DNA of 33,414 nt from Deltaproteobacteria bacterium (lineage in GTDB: Bacteria; Desulfobacterota; DSM-4660; Desulfatiglandales; HGW-15): contig JAFGFM010000179.1 in NCBI GenBank assembly GCA_016931115.1, positions 1 to 33,414 of the forward strand, read 5' to 3'. This document shows positions 17,034-25,928 of this stretch, piece after piece. The notes beneath the pieces are model-generated. The model was given only the letters and a program-made list of their open reading frames with translations, was not told the origin of the DNA and did not search any database. How positions within the stretch are numbered: the first letter of the stretch is position 1; each line of letters starts with the position of its first letter. A program made the position numbers and the translations under genes.

Positions 17034-17039
17034 ACCACA

Positions 17040-18680
17040 ATGTTAAAGGAGATAAAGTGGGAGTTTGTAAGGGATATCAAGGCCCCTGAACCGGATAAAG
17101 AGCCCGCTATTTTACGCCCCTACCTGGATTTTTACGGCCTTGTAAAGCCCCCCTTTACCATCACCCCTGACCCTGAATTTCTTTTTTCCTCCTCCACCTA
17201 TAAAACCGTCCTTGAAGATATCCTGTATGGCATTGAGGCGGGCATGGGCTTTATACTCCTTACAGGTGAGGTGGGCACAGGCAAGACAACACTCTGCAGG
17301 GCTATCCTGGATAACCTTGAAGGGAAGGCAGAGACAGTATACATAATCAACCCATCCCTTTCCGGCATGGAGATCATTGAGGCCATCCTTGATGACCTTG
17401 ATATAGATCATTCGCCCAATTCATCAAAAAAGGTCTTGATTGATATCCTGAACCGTTTTTTGCTTAACACAACCAGGAAGAGGCCGGTTGTGATCATAAT
17501 AGATGACGCACAGACCATGACCCCTGGCGGGCTTGAGAATTTAAGATTATTAAGCAACCTTGAAACAGACAAAAAGAAGCTCCTCCAGATTGTACTGGCA
17601 GGTCAGCCTGAACTGCAAAAGATATTGTCGCAACCGGAATTAAGGCAGCTGAGGCAGCGCATCAGTATAAGCTGCCGACTGGGGCTGTTAAGTTATGCAG
17701 AGCTCAAACAGTACATATCCCTTCGTCTTTTTGTGGCAGGTGACAGGGGGCATACAGGTTTTACCGGAGGTGCCATTAAAAAGATTTACATGGCATCACA
17801 TGGAATACCAAGACTGATTAATATCATCTGTGATTACGCACTTATGGCGGGTTATGTATCAAACAGCCCTGTTGTTAGAAAAAGGGATGCTATTCGGGGT
17901 ATCAGTGAGCTGAGGCAGCAGGCAATACTCGATAAACCATTTTTATCCGGTATGCAGATACTTTATCCACTAAAAAAGAGGTTAAGAGCGGAACTCACCA
18001 TCCTCTTATTATGCCTTATGGTACTGGTAATTGTGCACAGCAACAATATTTACATTTTTAGTAATGAGCGCAATTTGCCTGTTAAAAAAAATGAACAGGC
18101 AGGCCTGGCAGATCTGCCTTTGATAGAACCTGCTGTAAGTATAATTCCTGAGAATAGTGGAGCGACAAAGAGAGTTGCTGATGCAGCAGCGGTGAATAGT
18201 GAAGCTGCATCAACTGATATGGAGAATATTTCTATTAAAAAAAATTATATCATTCAGCTCTTTTCATATAAGACCATGAAGGAGGCTTTCAGGGGTGGCA
18301 CACTACTCAGGCAGCAGGGGGTTGATGCACACTGGAATGCTGTTCATATGACAACAAATGGAACATGGTACAGGGTGTATCAAGGGGGGTTTGAGTCAGA
18401 AAAGGGAGCGAAGGCCTATATGAATGATGCAGGGCTTAAGGATGGTATTATTCTCTACGCCCCCTGGACAGTGGTAATAGACCCAAAGAATGGAGATGAG
18501 GGTATTAAAGATATAAGCAGGGTTCTTATTGAAAAGGGGTATGACCCTCTTATTGAAGAAAATGTAAATGGGGAGACACGTTTGATACTGGGGGCATATA
18601 TCAGCCATGAACGGGCCATGCGTGCAAGCCGGGAGATAATTGATCTCGGGTATGATGCAAAACCAGTGGAGAGGCTATGA
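17040..18680 (+). CDS. MshM/ExeA-like AAA ATPase with membrane helix and C-terminal SPOR domains
   Basis: A 546-residue protein. The N-terminal cytoplasmic ATPase is of the MshM/ExeA type: FYGLVKPPFTITPDPEFLF (31-49), Walker A GEVGTGKTT (76-84), Walker B VIIIDDAQ (151-158), and an arginine-rich C-subdomain. One membrane helix follows at about 318-336, so the rest is periplasmic. Residues 401-477 form a SPOR-type domain (YIIQLFSY ... WYRVYQGGFESEKGAKAYM), and 478-546 look like a second, weaker SPOR repeat. ExeA uses a peptidoglycan-binding domain in this place to help secretin assembly through the wall; the SPOR domains probably do the same here. It is in the plus arm of the pilus locus, before the MshN-like protein. 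Start ATG 17040 lacks a strong ribosome binding site. Confidence 0.88.
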   Translation: MLKEIKWEFVRDIKAPEPDKEPAILRPYLDFYGLVKPPFTITPDPEFLFSSSTYKTVLEDILYGIEAGMGFILLTGEVGTGKTTLCRAILDNLEGKAETVYIINPSLSGMEIIEAILDDLDIDHSPNSSKKVLIDILNRFLLNTTRKRPVVIIIDDAQTMTPGGLENLRLLSNLETDKKKLLQIVLAGQPELQKILSQPELRQLRQRISISCRLGLLSYAELKQYISLRLFVAGDRGHTGFTGGAIKKIYMASHGIPRLINIICDYALMAGYVSNSPVVRKRDAIRGISELRQQAILDKPFLSGMQILYPLKKRLRAELTILLLCLMVLVIVHSNNIYIFSNERNLPVKKNEQAGLADLPLIEPAVSIIPENSGATKRVADAAAVNSEAASTDMENISIKKNYIIQLFSYKTMKEAFRGGTLLRQQGVDAHWNAVHMTTNGTWYRVYQGGFESEKGAKAYMNDAGLKDGIILYAPWTVVIDPKNGDEGIKDISRVLIEKGYDPLIEENVNGETRLILGAYISHERAMRASREIIDLGYDAKPVERL

Positions 18681-18713
18681 CTCTGCCGGGTAAATATAAC
18701 AGGTGAAAGTAGA

Positions 18714-19766
18714 ATGAGCCTTCTGAATGAAGCATTGAGAAAAAACAGATCAGAACAAGACCGGCAGGTGATCTATGCTGCACCTTCACAGGAGGCTATC
18801 AATTCTAAAAGGGTATTATTATATATAGTGTTATTTTTAGTTCTTGCAGCAGGGTTTTCATATATGTGGATAAGGGAGAATCATAAGTTATCAGTCTCTT
18901 CTGAAACCCAAAATGGGCCTGTAAACAGTATTACAAGCTCCATACCAGGGCCGGTTGCCCCATCAGTAAAGGTAGATACAGAAACAAAAGAAACAGCGTT
19001 CAATGTGACAAAGGAGGCTGAGATCATTATTCCTGAAAAGGAAATCCAGGCAGCTCCTGATAAAGTGACAACATCTGTATCTGCATCGAATGAAAAGGTG
19101 CAGGAGGCAGAGGTTGCTATAGACAGGGGCAGAGTTGAAATTCACACAGAACAGCCTGAAAATGAGGAGTATTTTTTACGAAAGGCGGTTCAGCTGCACA
19201 GGGAGGCAAAGCCTGAAGCAGCGCTTATGATGTATAAAAAGGCCTCTGCACTGAATCCATCTAATTCGGAGGCGCTTTTTAATATGGCCTCCATATATAT
19301 TACTATGGCCAGATATCAGGATGCATATGAGATATTATCAGCGCTTATTAAAATGGATGAGGCTGATACAAAGACAATGCTGAACCTTGCTGTGGCTGAA
19401 ATAGGGCTTGAAAAATACTCTGATGCACTTTTGCACCTTGATAACCCCGGTGTTCCTGACCCCGGGCTTTTATTTGAGATATCCTTTCACAGGGGTGTAG
19501 CCTTAAGCCGTATCGGGCGGCCTGATGATGCGATAAAAAGCTATAAGGGTGCTGAAAAGATCAACAGTAATAACCCTGCATTACTTCTTAACATGGCTGT
19601 GCTCTATGACAGGTATGGGAGATACAGCGAGGCGGTTGACTATTATACAAAACTCATTAACAGTGATTCTTCCAGGTCCGTTGAAATGGGTGTATACAAA
19701 AACAGGATCAAACAACTGAGCGCCCATTTGCACGGGTCGAGTGAAAATGGATTTGGTAAGGAGTAA
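18714..19766 (+). CDS. MshN-like TPR protein with one membrane helix
   Basis: A 350-residue bitopic protein. It begins MSLLNEALRKNRSEQ, the N-terminal motif of MshN/GspB-type proteins, with one membrane helix at about 33-52 and a low-complexity linker up to about 150. Four or so tetratricopeptide repeats fill residues 155-335 (ENEEYFLRKAVQLHREAKPE ... ALLLNMAVLYDRYGRYSEAVD). It is likely to scaffold pilus-machine parts in the periplasm with the SPOR-carrying ATPase encoded just upstream. Its stop codon TAA is part of the first unit of a hexamer array (19761-19820), so the array could have set the C-terminus. GGTGAAAG precedes the ATG. Confidence 0.82.
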   Translation: MSLLNEALRKNRSEQDRQVIYAAPSQEAINSKRVLLYIVLFLVLAAGFSYMWIRENHKLSVSSETQNGPVNSITSSIPGPVAPSVKVDTETKETAFNVTKEAEIIIPEKEIQAAPDKVTTSVSASNEKVQEAEVAIDRGRVEIHTEQPENEEYFLRKAVQLHREAKPEAALMMYKKASALNPSNSEALFNMASIYITMARYQDAYEILSALIKMDEADTKTMLNLAVAEIGLEKYSDALLHLDNPGVPDPGLLFEISFHRGVALSRIGRPDDAIKSYKGAEKINSNNPALLLNMAVLYDRYGRYSEAVDYYTKLINSDSSRSVEMGVYKNRIKQLSAHLHGSSENGFGKE

Positions 19767-19820
19767 GAGTGAGAGTAAGAGTAAGAGCAAGAGCAAGAGC
19801 AAGAGTAAGAGTAAGAGTAT
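19761..19820. repeat. Tandem hexamer array, ten units of GAGYAA type
   Basis: Ten 6-base units run in register: GAGTAA, GAGTGA, two GAGTAA, three GAGCAA, two GAGTAA and GAGTAT. Like units are grouped. The first unit includes the mshN-like stop codon. It lies between that gene and mshE. The reverse complement of the GCAAGA and GTGAGA phases appears in the array at 22751. Confidence 0.92.
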
Positions 19821-19878
19821 AGTCGCTGCATATAATATGTTTTCATTATGATTTATCAGAATTTGTGAGGCGAAGAGA

Positions 19879-21525
19879 ATGAATAAATTCTTAGGTGAAA
19901 TTCTTATTGAACTTGGATTCGTTGATGAGAGCCAGTTAAAGATGGCCCTTGATGAAAAAAACAAGACCGGCTCTCTGCTTGGTGATGTGCTACTCAGGCT
20001 TGACTGGGTTACAGAGGAGCAGCTTCAGACCGCTATTGCCATACAGAGTGGGGCAAAGATACTTGATATCCAATCTACCAAGATAGACCAGTCGCTTGTA
20101 GCAGACATACCAATGGATTTTGCCATTGCAAAAGGAATCTTCCCCCTTGAAAAGGTGGATAATATCCTCAAGGTGGCAACCAGCAACCCCTTTGATGTTA
20201 TTACTCAGGATGAACTTACCAGAATGACAGGGTTCAGGGTTGAGACCTATATTGCGCCAAAGGTCTGGATATCAGAGACAATAGACCTTTACTACAAGGC
20301 CGCGGTAACCATCGATGAAAATATAGAAAAGATAACAAGGGCTAATATTCAGGTGGAGGAAGACTCTGATCATATAATCAGACTTGCGGACCTCCTTATC
20401 GACAAGGGGAATATTCTTGAGGCAAGCGATATTCACATAGTGGCTGATACAAAGCTTGTACGCATATATTACCGTGTGGACGGGGTGCTTCAGCAGGCAT
20501 ATCTTTTCAGTAAAAACCTTCACAAGAGTCTTGTTCAGCGTTTTAAAATAATGGGTGATATGGATATCTCCAAATCACATGTCCCTCAGGATGGACGCAT
20601 TCAGCACAGGGGCCACTCGGGTGATATAGATATCAGGCTTTCTACATTTCCCACACAGTTTGGAGAGACTGTGGTTATGAGGCTTTTAAGGTCATCAAAG
20701 GGTGTTGTACCGCTTGCCAGGCTTGGTTTTGAAAGCGATGACCTTGAAAAATTTGAGAAAACACTTAACAGGCCCTATGGCCTTGTTCTTGTTACAGGGC
20801 CCACAGGCTCAGGCAAGACATCAACCCTCTATTCAGCTCTGATGAGCATTCTGAGCCCTAATATCAATGTAATGACGATTGAAGACCCTATTGAATATGT
20901 GATACCGACCATCAGGCAGACAGCGGTGAATCCGAAGGCAGGGCTCACCTTTGCAACCGCTCTTCGGTCTGCTATGCGCCAGGACCCTGATGTAATACTT
21001 GTGGGCGAAATAAGGGACACTGAAACAGCAGAACTGGCCCTTGGCGCATCAGTTACAGGTCATCTTGTTTTATCCACTCTGCATACAAATGATTCATCAT
21101 CTGCTATAAGCAGGCTCCTGGATCTTGGCACAACACCAAATATGCTCGCCTCGGCTGTTACCATGGTGCTTGCTCAGAGGCTCATAAGGTTTGTCTGCCC
21201 CAAATGCTCTAAGATTACTCCTATAGAGGCAGGTGAAAGGGATATCTTTATAAGAAACGGCATTGAACCACCTGATAAACTGGCAAGGCACACAGGGTGC
21301 GACGGGTGCAGCAATACAGGCTATGTTGGCCGGTCAGGGGTTTATGAGATACTTATAGTGAACCGTGAGATAGAACAGTTGATTGCCACAGGGGCACCAA
21401 GCAGTAAAATCGAGGAGGCTGCAATAAAGGCAGGTACAACTTTGATGATAAGGCAGGCGCTGAAAAAGGTGGCCAGACAAATAACAACTCTTGACGAGGT
21501 ATACAGGGTAATAGCAGATGCCTAG
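19879..21525 (+). CDS. mshE: Pilus assembly ATPase MshE (GspE/PilB family)
   Basis: A 548-residue secretion ATPase that powers pilus assembly. Residues 1-60 contain two tandem MshEN-type motifs (KFLGEILIELGFVDESQL and SLLGDVLLRLDWVTEEQL), the unit that binds cyclic di-GMP in Vibrio MshE. The ATPase core has Walker A GPTGSGKT (307-314), Asp box MTIEDPIEY, Walker B ILVGEIRDTETAE, and His box LSTLHTND. A zinc-type tetracysteine is Cys440/443 and Cys474/477. GTGAGGCGAAGAG before the ATG serves as the binding site. It overlaps mshG by eight bases. The N-terminal motif match, plus the PilZ gene upstream, points to second-messenger control. The first MshEN motif has Lys-Phe-Leu where Arg-Leu-Gly is common, so binding needs proof. 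Confidence 0.93.
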   Translation: MNKFLGEILIELGFVDESQLKMALDEKNKTGSLLGDVLLRLDWVTEEQLQTAIAIQSGAKILDIQSTKIDQSLVADIPMDFAIAKGIFPLEKVDNILKVATSNPFDVITQDELTRMTGFRVETYIAPKVWISETIDLYYKAAVTIDENIEKITRANIQVEEDSDHIIRLADLLIDKGNILEASDIHIVADTKLVRIYYRVDGVLQQAYLFSKNLHKSLVQRFKIMGDMDISKSHVPQDGRIQHRGHSGDIDIRLSTFPTQFGETVVMRLLRSSKGVVPLARLGFESDDLEKFEKTLNRPYGLVLVTGPTGSGKTSTLYSALMSILSPNINVMTIEDPIEYVIPTIRQTAVNPKAGLTFATALRSAMRQDPDVILVGEIRDTETAELALGASVTGHLVLSTLHTNDSSSAISRLLDLGTTPNMLASAVTMVLAQRLIRFVCPKCSKITPIEAGERDIFIRNGIEPPDKLARHTGCDGCSNTGYVGRSGVYEILIVNREIEQLIATGAPSSKIEEAAIKAGTTLMIRQALKKVARQITTLDEVYRVIADA

Positions 21526-22735
21526 ATATCATTACAAGGCTGTTGATGAAAAGGGAGTTGTTTTCAGAGGGGCATTGACCGCATTTGATGAAGAGGACCT
21601 TGATTCAAGACTTACGCAAAAGGGTCTTACATTGATAAGCGGGAAAAAAAACAGGGCAGGGCGGTTTGCCGGCCTTAATGGTTCAGGCGGGATCAAACCA
21701 AGGATGCTTATCGAGTTTTATTACAGGTTGTCCCAGACCCTTGAGCTGGGGCTCCCCATCATAAGCACACTTGATGACAGCTCCATGCTCACACCCTATA
21801 AACCTTTAAGAAAGATATCCCAGGAGATAAAGGTAGCTCTTGAGAGTGGTAAGACACTTCATGAGGCTATGTCACAGTTCCCAAAAGTTTTTACGAAGCT
21901 TGATCTTGGCCTTATTCGTATGGGTGAGGAATCAGGGAATCTCCCGGCCTGCATAAATGATCTCGCATCATTTCTGGAATGGAAGGAGGAGACCAGGTCT
22001 GCAATCAAGAGAGCGACCATCTATCCTTCATTTATCCTTCTTGTCATACTTGCTGTTATAGGTGTCTGGATAGGTTATGTTTTGCCCCAGATGGCAGCAG
22101 TTCTGACAGATATGGGGATAACCCTTCCTGTCATGACCAGATGGGTGCTGGCAGCAAGCCTGTTTGTGCAGATCAACTGGTTTTTTATTGCAGGTGGAAT
22201 CGTCTTTTTAATCCTGCTCCTGCTTCTTTTCAAGAAGAGTCATCACGGGGGAATACTGGTTCATAAATACATACTTAAATTCCCTGTTATTGGCGATGTC
22301 GCAGCAAATATTACCTATGCCCGAATCAGCCACTATTTTGCCACCATGCATGAGGCAGGTATTAACATAAAAAGTATTTTTGAGATACTGCTGGATAATG
22401 TGCTGGGAAATCTGTTTATTGAAGAGCGGCTCAGGTTAGCCTATGATGGTATTCTAAAAGGACAGTCCATAGCAGAAAGCCTTGAGACATCAGGGGGCTT
22501 TCCACCCCTTCTTCTTGGCGCGATTAAAAATGGCGAATCAACAGGCACCCTTGGTGCCTCTTTTAACAGGCTTGGCGATTTTTTTGATAAAGAGGTAAAG
22601 AGGGTTGTTGAGGTGATGGTAAGCTCCTTTGAACCTGTTACCATACTTTTGCTGGGCGGTGTTTTCGGAATAATTGTGCTATCAATACTGCTGCCATTAT
22701 ATGATGTGATTGGTCAGGTTGGTAAGGCTTATTAG
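21518..22735 (+). CDS. mshG: Pilus inner-membrane platform protein MshG (GspF/PilC family)
   Basis: A 405-residue platform protein with two T2SSF domains (about 60-185 and 265-388) and three membrane helices (about 165-190, 210-240 and 375-398). Signatures are LSQTLELGLPI, then ATIYPSFILL and PVTILLLGGVFGIIVLSILLPLY at the end. It anchors the pseudopilus or pilus base and couples the MshE ATPase to pilin extraction. Its ATG lies inside the last codons of mshE in an eight-base overlap, which suggests translational coupling. It is the last gene of the plus-strand arm, facing the minus-strand prepilin gene 234 bases away. Confidence 0.93.
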   Translation: MPRYHYKAVDEKGVVFRGALTAFDEEDLDSRLTQKGLTLISGKKNRAGRFAGLNGSGGIKPRMLIEFYYRLSQTLELGLPIISTLDDSSMLTPYKPLRKISQEIKVALESGKTLHEAMSQFPKVFTKLDLGLIRMGEESGNLPACINDLASFLEWKEETRSAIKRATIYPSFILLVILAVIGVWIGYVLPQMAAVLTDMGITLPVMTRWVLAASLFVQINWFFIAGGIVFLILLLLLFKKSHHGGILVHKYILKFPVIGDVAANITYARISHYFATMHEAGINIKSIFEILLDNVLGNLFIEERLRLAYDGILKGQSIAESLETSGGFPPLLLGAIKNGESTGTLGASFNRLGDFFDKEVKRVVEVMVSSFEPVTILLLGGVFGIIVLSILLPLYDVIGQVGKAY

Positions 22736-22750
22736 TAGACTACAGATTTA

Positions 22751-22840
22751 TCTTGCTCTCACTCTTGCTCTTAATCTTAATCTTAATCTTAATCTTAATC
22801 GCAATCGCAATCGCAATCGTAATCGTAATCCAAATCGAGA
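22751..22840. repeat. Tandem hexamer array with graded unit changes
   Basis: Units run TCTTGC, TCTCAC, TCTTGC, five TCTTAA, three TCGCAA, two TCGTAA, TCCAAA and TCGAGA, followed by TCGAAA-type words to about 22888. Neighbouring blocks differ by one or two bases, as expected of slippage with local homogenisation. The first three units are the reverse complement of words in the 19761 array. It lies between the converging mshG and prepilin genes. Confidence 0.92.
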
Positions 22841-22936
22841 CTCGAAACTCGAATTAAAAACGATTTCGATAACGATTTCGATTTCGAAAAAAGGATAAAG
22901 CTGATGCCGACATTTTTATTATGTAACAGGACGATA

Positions 22937-22956
22937 GGGCACGCTGCAGCGTGCCC
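22937..22956. repeat. 20-base perfect palindrome followed by CTACAAA
   Basis: GGGCACGCTGCAGCGTGCCC is its own reverse complement. It lies 14 bases beyond the prepilin stop. The ends and the CTAC plus RAA flank match the element at 127-146. A terminating role is possible as the hairpin is GC-rich, but no T-tract follows on either strand. Confidence 0.75.
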
Positions 22957-22969
22957 CTACAAATGGAAA

Positions 22970-23839
22970 TTATGGTACGCTGATGAGTGTCCCCTCACCA
23001 GCAATGGTAATAGGTGTATTGGGATTTGATGCAACGATGGCCCCGCCGCCGCTTGCGGCGCTTCTGATGGAAAACTGTTCACCTGAAATTATCCTGAATG
23101 AGACTGCACTGCCAGGGGCAACAAGACCAATGTCAGAGCTTTGGGTAATGTTGTAGACGAAAATATTAGCTGCTGAGCCATTATTGACAGAGAGCACCGG
23201 GTTACCACATATCTCACCATAAAGAGGGTATCCACTTATATAGACAACCAAGTCATCAAAGGTATTGTCAGGGGGGCGCCTGATAAAATTGGGCGCCCCA
23301 TCCCTGTTATCACCACGATGGGTTCCCGCTGTAACATCATCAAAGACATTGCCATCATTATCAGCATCCTTTGGGCCTGCGCTTACGAGAACAGCTGCTA
23401 CTGAAAAGGCTGTGGTTGATCCGTCAGAATCAACCACAAGGGGAGAGCCTGCCAGACCTGCCCTCAAGGCGCTGCAGCTATTAGACCTGCTTGTCCCCAG
23501 GTTGCTGTTAAGGGCATAACCTATTACCCTGCTGTTTGCATCTCTCGGTTTCATGCCCAGGGTCAGGTATGGCAGCTCCCCGGTAGCTAATAAGTTGTTT
23601 TCCCACCCGTCGCCATTGGTATTGTCAGCCCATGGGAGTTTACCATGTATCTTTGCATAACTTATCAGTGCAAATTTCGCCTCATTAAGATAATCAGCGT
23701 TTTCGTTTCTGATCTTTCTTTCGGAAAGCATGCCCATTAAAGAGACCCCTCCACCTGCCAGAAGCCCGATGATCACCATTACAATGGCGATTTCTATGAG
23801 GGTGAATCCCTTTTCACTTGTTACTTTCAGCTTTGTCAT
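22970..23839 (-). CDS. Prepilin-like protein with large C-terminal domain and Ca-type loop
   Basis: A 289-residue type IV prepilin or pseudopilin. The cleavage site is EKG/FTLIE at Gly11, with Glu at mature position 5 (Glu16), then a hydrophobic helix through about residue 37. The large globular part carries DADNDG (158-163), a DxDxDG calcium-type loop, within the region that in GspG-type pseudopilins also binds calcium, and a FDDLVVYISG segment. Two Cys (122 and 211) could form a disulfide. It follows the smaller prepilin by 14 bases at the end of the minus arm. It may be a minor pilin at the tip. The prepilin peptidase is not in the window. Confidence 0.85.
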   Translation of the reverse strand: MTKLKVTSEKGFTLIEIAIVMVIIGLLAGGGVSLMGMLSERKIRNENADYLNEAKFALISYAKIHGKLPWADNTNGDGWENNLLATGELPYLTLGMKPRDANSRVIGYALNSNLGTSRSNSCSALRAGLAGSPLVVDSDGSTTAFSVAAVLVSAGPKDADNDGNVFDDVTAGTHRGDNRDGAPNFIRRPPDNTFDDLVVYISGYPLYGEICGNPVLSVNNGSAANIFVYNITQSSDIGLVAPGSAVSFRIISGEQFSIRSAASGGGAIVASNPNTPITIAGEGTLISVP

Positions 23840-23853
23840 ATGGTTGTACTAGA

Positions 23854-24411
23854 TCAGAATCTCCATGCGAAGTTTGGTATTGTTGTCCCGGCAGTATATG
23901 CAGCGCTTCCCCTGATATCGCCGGTGTTGTTGACCCCGTCATCATATTTGGTGTCAATCTCCTGGCATACCTCGGCAGGGATATTAGTGGCTATTATATG
24001 ATTTCTGTTACCGCTGCCACCAATGTTATTATACTGTAAGGTTATAGTGCCTCCAAATGCATGTGTTGGCAAGGTTGTACCGTTTCCAGATAAAAGCCCG
24101 GCAAGATGCAGATCTTCCATTGCCCATCCGGTGTTTTCATTAAATTGGCCGTTATTATTGCCATTATTCGCATCTCCGGGGGGTGAATTCGGGTCGTTTT
24201 CATCACCCGGAAGCATTCGGAAACGATCCTGATAGGAAATGGCTGCTGCCCTTAAACCATCGACATCAGTTACCAGCCTTTTTACCCTTGCATTCTGGAT
24301 CATGGACTGTCCTTTGAGTACACCACCAATAAGAAGGCCGATAATTACAAGAACAATTGCAATTTCAATTAGCGTGAATCCCTTCTGATTTTTACATGAA
24401 GTTTTAAACAT
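23854..24411 (-). CDS. Type IV prepilin, probable major pilin
   Basis: A 185-residue prepilin with leader MFKTSCKNQKG, cleavage before Phe12, and Glu16 at mature position 5. The N-terminal helix (FTLIEIAIVLVIIGLLIGGVL) resembles that of the adjacent larger prepilin. The globular part is Asn- and Gly-rich in the middle (about 75-92). A single Cys lies in it near residue 148 (PAEVCQEID). A strong AAAGGAG lies seven bases before the ATG. It follows the secretin gene and is the best candidate for the main pilus subunit, judged only by size and site. Confidence 0.86.
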   Translation of the reverse strand: MFKTSCKNQKGFTLIEIAIVLVIIGLLIGGVLKGQSMIQNARVKRLVTDVDGLRAAAISYQDRFRMLPGDENDPNSPPGDANNGNNNGQFNENTGWAMEDLHLAGLLSGNGTTLPTHAFGGTITLQYNNIGGSGNRNHIIATNIPAEVCQEIDTKYDDGVNNTGDIRGSAAYTAGTTIPNFAWRF

Positions 24412-24452
24412 TATAATCTCCTTTCTATGTCAGGTTAATTTTTATGCTTCTT

Positions 24453-25928
24453 TTATTTCATTATATGGGGGGTAATAAAAATTACCAGCTCCCTGTTTTC
24501 CTTTTTTTCTTCCATATGTTTAAAAAGTGAACCAAGAAGGGGTATCCTTCTTAAGCCGGGTAACCCGTTTTCATCAAGCTGGCTGATCTGGCTTATAAGC
24601 CCTGCTATGACAATGGAGCGCCCTTGCTCTACCCTTACAGTTGTGGCCAGCTCCTGAAGATCTATTATGGGGTTTGATATGGCCTGAGCTGTTTCTCCTG
24701 ATGTTGGGAGTTCAACGTTCTCTTCACGCTGAATGCGGGTGATAGTGGGCACTATATTGAGTGTAACCATCCCGGTATTGGATATTCTCGCGGTAAGGCC
24801 TAACTGTAGACCGAGGATTGCCCTCTTTATACTTGCATCAACTGTAACTGTCCCTGATTCAAGATCCCTTTCTACACCTTCAATATCACCATATGGGAAC
24901 TGATACCCCACAGTCATGATTGCAGACTGACCATTCATGACAGCAACGTGGGGGTTGGAGAGTGTAGATACATCTCCCTGTGTAAGCAGAAAATCCAGGA
25001 CTGTGCTGAAGCGTGAATAATCCGCCTTAAGGATAGTGCCTCCGCTATTGAAATTGATCTCAAATTCATCTGTCAGGTCGCTGCTCTTAAAATATGCATC
25101 GAATTTTGACCAGTCTATCCCGTATTTGTTATCTCTGTTCAGACTTACTTCAACTATCTTCGCCTCAAGGAAAACCTGCCTGTGCAAAGAGTCAGAAAGT
25201 GAATCCAGAAAGTTCACCATGACCGAGACCTTTTTTGGTGTATCGGCCATGTAGATCACACCGGCATTCCTGCTTATACGCAGGGTGCCCTCTTCTGATT
25301 TTAGCCCTTCAAGGGCAGTCTGTATGCTGGCCCACACATCAGTATTTTCGGCTGATCTCTTTGCCTTTAATTGTATCTTGCCACTTACTCCAGCCCCTGC
25401 GACTCCTGATGCAAGCATATCCCCGCCGATCTCTATATCTGTTTCATTGGATATATCAAGGTAGTCGAAGTGGTATGTGTGTTCCTGAAACCTTTGTATG
25501 TTAAGACAATTATCGGTTATAGACCATGCGAAACCTGCGCCCCTCACAACCGCCATTTCAAGGACCTCTTCAAGTGTTGCATTTTTGAGGGTTATGGTTA
25601 CAGGTCTGGTGAGATCAACAGCACTTTCAACACTAAGATTCATGTCAGAATCCTTCATGAGTGCATTGATTATGCTTCCGATCGGGGCGTTTTCAAATGT
25701 CATGGAAAATATCTTTTGTTCTGTATCAAGCCCTTTTGTAACAGGGGTGAGCTCTTCGGTAAAAGGCGGAGGCCCCGGCTCAGCAGCCTTTTTCTGCTGC
25801 TCAATCATCTCACCGGGCTTTATCATCTCTATTGGTGTAAAACCGGCCTTGTTTTTACGATCAGGGGTCGAACAGGCGCAAAAGAATGCTATCAATATGA
25901 TGGATGATATTAGGATTGCTCTTTTCAT
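24453..25928 (-). CDS. mshL: MshL-like secretin, outer-membrane lipoprotein
   Basis: A 491-residue secretin. A lipoprotein-type signal ends in FFCAC with the likely lipidated Cys20 (Ala at -1). An STN-type domain covers about 75-155 (MTFENAPIGSIINALMKDS ... VTITLKNATLEEVL), then an N1-type fold. The secretin barrel core occupies about 270-490, with LPGLRRIPLLGSLF and the terminal RELVIFITPHIMK typical of MshL/PilQ. It forms the outer-membrane channel through which the pilus extends. Start ATG at 25928 overlaps the previous stop TAA by one base (TAATG). Length is slightly below Vibrio MshL, as I recall it. Confidence 0.93.
   Translation of the reverse strand: MKRAILISSIILIAFFCACSTPDRKNKAGFTPIEMIKPGEMIEQQKKAAEPGPPPFTEELTPVTKGLDTEQKIFSMTFENAPIGSIINALMKDSDMNLSVESAVDLTRPVTITLKNATLEEVLEMAVVRGAGFAWSITDNCLNIQRFQEHTYHFDYLDISNETDIEIGGDMLASGVAGAGVSGKIQLKAKRSAENTDVWASIQTALEGLKSEEGTLRISRNAGVIYMADTPKKVSVMVNFLDSLSDSLHRQVFLEAKIVEVSLNRDNKYGIDWSKFDAYFKSSDLTDEFEINFNSGGTILKADYSRFSTVLDFLLTQGDVSTLSNPHVAVMNGQSAIMTVGYQFPYGDIEGVERDLESGTVTVDASIKRAILGLQLGLTARISNTGMVTLNIVPTITRIQREENVELPTSGETAQAISNPIIDLQELATTVRVEQGRSIVIAGLISQISQLDENGLPGLRRIPLLGSLFKHMEEKKENRELVIFITPHIMK

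Noticed and set aside
19643-19964. Minus-strand frames rich in Ser/Tyr/Cys or Leu
   Set aside because: They are translations of the hexamer array and have no gene features.
22710-22898. A plus-strand frame rich in Leu-Asn and Arg-Asn repeats
   Set aside because: Produced by the TCTTAA/TCGCAA hexamer array after mshG, not a real protein.
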